Below are positions 61,083 to 64,000 of a stretch of DNA of 64,000 bases, one piece after another. The stretch is from the NCBI GenBank assembly GCA_963754335.1, contig CAVWFQ010000005.1, positions 124,001 through 188,000 on the forward strand, given 5' to 3'. Source of the DNA: JBBSDP01 sp963754335 (lineage in GTDB: Bacteria > Planctomycetota > Phycisphaerae > Tepidisphaerales > Tepidisphaeraceae). The first letter of the stretch is position 1; every line of letters begins with the position of its first letter. The translations under genes were made by a program, and so were the position numbers. The notes beneath the pieces were generated by a model. The model was not told the origin of the DNA. It saw only the letters and a program-made list of their open reading frames with translations, and ran no database searches.

Positions 61083-61643
61083 ATGAACCATCTCGACTCC
61101 CTGTTAGACCGTAACAGGCACTTTGCTGCTGAGCAGACTGCTGCGGGAACACTCATGCCCTCGCTTCCGCGGGCGATGCCGAATGTAAAGGCCGTTATCA
61201 TCGGCTGCGCTGATATGCGTGTGGAACCGGCTGACTTATTCGGAATCAAACCGGGCGAGGCCGTCGTCATCCGCAATATCGGCGGTCGGATCACTCCCGT
61301 GTTGCTGGAGGAGTTGGGCATGCTCGGGCGAATCGGTCAGGTGGCCGGAGAGATTCCAGGCGGCGGCGGGGAATTTCACCTTATCGTCCTTCATCACACC
61401 GATTGCGGCATCACTCGCCTGGCCGGCGACCCCGCGATGCTGGCGCACTATTTTCAAATACGGGAAGCGGAGCTGAAGGCAAAAGCGGTCATGGATCCCC
61501 GGGCCGCAGTTGGCGTCGATGTTGCTTTGCTGCGGACCGTTCCCGCGTTGCCGGGCAAGTGGCTGGTTTCCGGCCTGGTGTATGACGTAGCGACGGGACT
61601 TGTTGAAACCGTCGTGCCGCCGGCGCCGATTCGGACCGCGTAA
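61083..61643 (+). CDS. Beta-carbonic-anhydrase-like protein
   Basis: 186 residues. Zinc ligands and dyad in GCADMRVEPADLFGIKPGEA (C-x-D-x-R near residue 41) and LHHTDCGITRL (H-x-x-C near 103), with VIRNIGGRITP between, as in the beta class. Interconverts CO2 and bicarbonate. AAGGAG lies upstream of ATG 61083. The C-terminal LVSGLVYDVATGLVETVV is the last strand of the fold. Cytoplasmic. Confidence 0.9.
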   Translation: MNHLDSLLDRNRHFAAEQTAAGTLMPSLPRAMPNVKAVIIGCADMRVEPADLFGIKPGEAVVIRNIGGRITPVLLEELGMLGRIGQVAGEIPGGGGEFHLIVLHHTDCGITRLAGDPAMLAHYFQIREAELKAKAVMDPRAAVGVDVALLRTVPALPGKWLVSGLVYDVATGLVETVVPPAPIRTA

Positions 61644-61649
61644 ATATCG

Positions 61650-62192
61650 ATGCATCAAACAAATCCACGCCTGCGATTTGCGAGTTTGCTGCCCGCGCCG
61701 CTGCTTTTCATCGGCTGCAGCACGGACCCCTCCCTCGTGCCCGTCGATCGTGGCTCCATCAGGCTCGAACAATCGACGCCGCAATTCAGAGCTGCCGTGG
61801 ACCATCACCTGCACAATCCCTTATCCCCGCTGGTCTACATCAGTTGGTTTCCTGATCCAGGTTCGGAGGAGCTCGCGGAGATCGGGGCGACCGGTGCGGG
61901 AGTAAAAGGGTGGGTCCGCGCCGGCGGCCCAATCCTTGCAGCCGGCGCCAGCGCCGCGGGCCTCGACGAGATTCGCCAGCGCCTCTCCGAGCTTCCCCCA
62001 TCGGCCCAGCGCGTCCCCCAGTCCCAATCTGTGATCGTCACCTTTCAGACGCCATCCGGCCTGGAGACGCGCGTCTATGACCGCTACGCGCTGCCGCCAT
62101 CGGTTCACCGCATCTGGCACATCATCGCGTTCCCCGGAATGGCCATGACCACTCAGCCGACTACGCAAAGCCAAATACCAGGGATGAAGTAG
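61650..62192 (+). CDS. Putative lipoprotein
   Basis: 180 residues with signal LRFASLLPAPLLFIGCSTDP, Cys23 as lipid-attachment site. The body has FQTPSGLETRVYDRYALPPS and a Thr/Gln-rich tail (MTTQPTTQSQIPGMK). No domain recognised. It starts six bases after the carbonic anhydrase stop, so co-transcription is likely. Function unknown. Confidence 0.65.
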   Translation: MHQTNPRLRFASLLPAPLLFIGCSTDPSLVPVDRGSIRLEQSTPQFRAAVDHHLHNPLSPLVYISWFPDPGSEELAEIGATGAGVKGWVRAGGPILAAGASAAGLDEIRQRLSELPPSAQRVPQSQSVIVTFQTPSGLETRVYDRYALPPSVHRIWHIIAFPGMAMTTQPTTQSQIPGMK

Positions 62193-62400
62193 ACGGCCTG
62201 GGCCTCCATTACGGTGTTCCTTGCAATTACTTAAATACCGGTTAAATGGTGTATCGATTAAGAATCGTTTTGCCTGGGGAACAAGCTCTTGAGTGGTCAG
62301 ACTAACTGAGCGATTCGCGATCGATCTGACGTGGTTTGCCGTGATAGCGGGCAATCATCGCGGCAATTGATATTCAATAGTCAATTAAAGGAGAAAGAAA

Positions 62401-63081
62401 ATGGCAATCTCGTTGTCTCTTGACAAAGATCGATGTCGCAAGAATTCAACGTTGCCGGTCGTCGGCGCGGTTGGTGTTGCTTCAGCATTCCTGGGAGCGC
62501 AGACGGCAAGCGCTTCACCGATCTTCACGCCGACAAATATTCCGGTCGATAGCTCACATCCAGCGACGCTGGATCTCAATAATGATGGCGTCGGCGATTT
62601 CGTAGTGGAAGTATCTGGTTCAACGAAGCTCCACTACTCGAACTCGACGGATCCGACGACTGCGGACACACTCCAGGAAGTTGTTTATGATAATTCGGGC
62701 CCCCCATATACCTTTTTTAGCGCCGCCGTGTTGCCTCCCGGAAGTGTCGTCGGACCGTCCAGCAGTTTTGAGTCTGTTGACCCGGCTGGATCGACCGGGC
62801 TCGGTGGGCTCTATGTAGCCATCGACGATGGGACTCCGGGGACGCCTGAGACCATCGGCGTCGAATTTCAGCCCGCCGGTGCGACGCTTCCCTATTACGG
62901 ATACATCGTCTACGAACCGACTGGAACCGATTTAGACGGCAACGACACCGGTACCGTTCTCGGCTACGGCTACGAATCCATAGCGGGAAATTCCATAACC
63001 GTTCCCGAACCGGCGACATTGAGCTTGCTCGCCCTGGGCGCTTCTGGATTGCTGGCCCACCGCAAGACACGGCGGGGTTAA
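62401..63081 (+). CDS. PEP-CTERM-type secreted protein
   Basis: 226 residues with a signal region (VVGAVGVASAFLGAQTASAS), a body with LDLNNDGVGDFVVEVSGSTK, a Ca-binding-like DxNxDGxxD segment, and the C-terminal VPEPATLSLLALGASGLLAH with KTRRG. AAAGGAG precedes ATG 62401. LDLNNDG and the VYEPTGTDLDGNDTGTVLGY strand indicate an extracellular beta-sandwich of the PEP-CTERM kind. The 208-base gap upstream has short stems but not the conserved leader element. Confidence 0.8.
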   Translation: MAISLSLDKDRCRKNSTLPVVGAVGVASAFLGAQTASASPIFTPTNIPVDSSHPATLDLNNDGVGDFVVEVSGSTKLHYSNSTDPTTADTLQEVVYDNSGPPYTFFSAAVLPPGSVVGPSSSFESVDPAGSTGLGGLYVAIDDGTPGTPETIGVEFQPAGATLPYYGYIVYEPTGTDLDGNDTGTVLGYGYESIAGNSITVPEPATLSLLALGASGLLAHRKTRRG

Positions 63082-63084
63082 TCG

Positions 63085-64000
63085 ATGGGCGGCGGAAAAA
63101 CGCTGCTCGTCGGATGGGACGGCGTCAGCGAGTTCCAGGTTCAACGCGCGCTGGCGCTGAATCAGGCGCCCAACCTTCGCGCCTGCTTCGTCGCGCCGCC
63201 TTCGGTGCCTTGCGCCTGCCTCGCCCCGCCGAGCCGAGTATCTGGTGGACGAGCGCGGTGACCGGCCAACCTGCGACCCGGCACGGAATTCTCAGTGGCA
63301 TCGAGCCCGCGGCCGATCAAAGCCGGTTTCAATCCACGGGCCGGGCATCGCGCAATGTTGCGGCGATCTGGGAGATGCTCGACGCCGCCGGACTTCGCAC
63401 GATTACCGCCGGTTGGCCGGCCTCGCATCCCGCCGCGGGCGCAGCGGGATTCTTCTCTCGGATCGTTATCCGGAGCCCGGCTCGGTTCATCCGCTTGAAA
63501 GGCTTAGCGCCTTGGCGGAGCTGCGGCTTCAGCCTGACGAAATCGCGCCGGCCGTCGCGCCTTACGTCGATGCGGTCAACTTCCACACGGCGATTACCTG
63601 GCTCATCGAACAGGAAAACTGGGATGCGACGATGGTTCGCTACCCGGCCCCGCCAGAGGATCCCAGCGTTGTGGCACTCTCTTTCCATGATTCGGCGCTG
63701 GCGCGCCTCGTGGAATTGGCGGGTGCGGACAGTTCGCTCGTTCTGATCTGTCTTCCGCGCATCTCTCGGGGCCGTGACAAACAGGCCAGCGGCTGGGCGT
63801 TGCGCTCCGGACCGGCAGTTGGGGGCGGCGAGATCCGTGGGCTTTGCATATACGACATCGCACCGACGTTTCTGGCCGACAACGGCCTCCAATGTTCGCC
63901 CCCCCTGCCGGGGAGGATCTGGCCTGGATCCGATTCAAACTCGACAGCCGATCGGCCGTTGCGGCTCATCGAAAATCATCAACCCGAGAAACCTGCCCAG
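63085..64000 (+). CDS. Alkaline-phosphatase-superfamily protein, frameshifted and cut by window edge
   Basis: Type I phosphodiesterase/nucleotide pyrophosphatase-like. Start KTLLVGWDGVSEFQVQRALA with the metal Asp; near 63185 the frame changes to PSIWWTSAVTGQPATRHGIL with the nucleophile Thr/Ser region, AIWEMLDAAGLRTITAGWPA and SHPA; near 63450 it changes again to LSDRYPEPGSVHPLERLSAL, and continues YDIAPTFLADNGLQCSPPLP to the window end. The order matches planctomycete members that often end in TPR repeats outside this window. Begins four bases after the PEP-CTERM stop. Confidence 0.75.

Overview
The window is a 64 kb chromosomal piece, roughly 60% G+C, most probably from a bacterium of the Planctomycetota (Phycisphaerae-like). 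The signs are five secreted proteins with a VPEP plus Arg-rich C-terminal sorting signal, a prepilin-like protein ending in an FFDGHV block, a Tat-exported Gfo/Idh/MocA oxidoreductase, a sigma factor directly followed by a kinase-WD40 gene, and CxxCH-carrying terpene-cyclase-repeat proteins. The lineage is inferred from gene content; no rRNA is present.

Layout. 0-4.7 kb: a glycosyltransferase cut by the window edge, an RluA-type pseudouridine synthase, argB-argF and a TIM-barrel sugar isomerase. 4.9-14.5 kb: an RnfC/RnfD-like pair, envelope proteins, an atypical kinase, a DUF1259 lipoprotein, three successive DUF3299-type proteins and a DUF2231 membrane protein. 14.7-22.8 kb: SDR, Gfo/Idh/MocA, prepilin, HtrA protease, recA and an SGNH hydrolase. 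23-30.8 kb: three PEP-CTERM genes, a sigma factor with its kinase and a cyclase-repeat protein. 30.8-35.9 kb: esterase, nadB, a four-helix-bundle gene, a lone nuoC and an aldo/keto reductase. 36.3-51.9 kb: the most unusual locus, with a MmcB-like nuclease-fold gene, a broken DNA-ligase remnant, two unknown genes, a KxDG nucleotidyltransferase (ligase-like), two tandem BRCT/pentapeptide/SWIM proteins, two more unknowns, a MoxR-type ATPase, a DUF5682-type protein and a VWA protein. The last three resemble E. coli YehL-YehM-YehP. 52-53.7 kb: a CPA1 antiporter. 54.95-58.7 kb: an island at an initiator tRNA gene carrying a tyrosine integrase, a PIN-like nuclease with a long repeat tail and an excisionase. 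58.7-64 kb: a receiver protein, gene remnants, DoxX, carbonic anhydrase, a lipoprotein, a PEP-CTERM protein and the start of an alkaline-phosphatase-superfamily gene.

Two window-wide properties matter. First, almost every gap holds a large palindrome. Some are built from short degenerate words repeated on one arm and complemented on the other; others belong to compact families with copies kilobases apart. Second, about twenty coding regions or joints are broken by single-base frame changes, including argF and nadB. These look more like uncorrected sequence errors than decay, because both sides of each break stay clearly conserved. Frameshifted genes are annotated as single genes with the break position given.

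How genes work together. argB and argF supply arginine synthesis, and RecA, MmcB-like, ligase-like and BRCT proteins point to DNA maintenance. The 36-52 kb block probably acts as one AAA-ATPase/VWA remodelling system with nucleic-acid-directed partners. The integrase-PIN pair is a candidate defence cargo. Function statements for these two loci are inference from domains and order.
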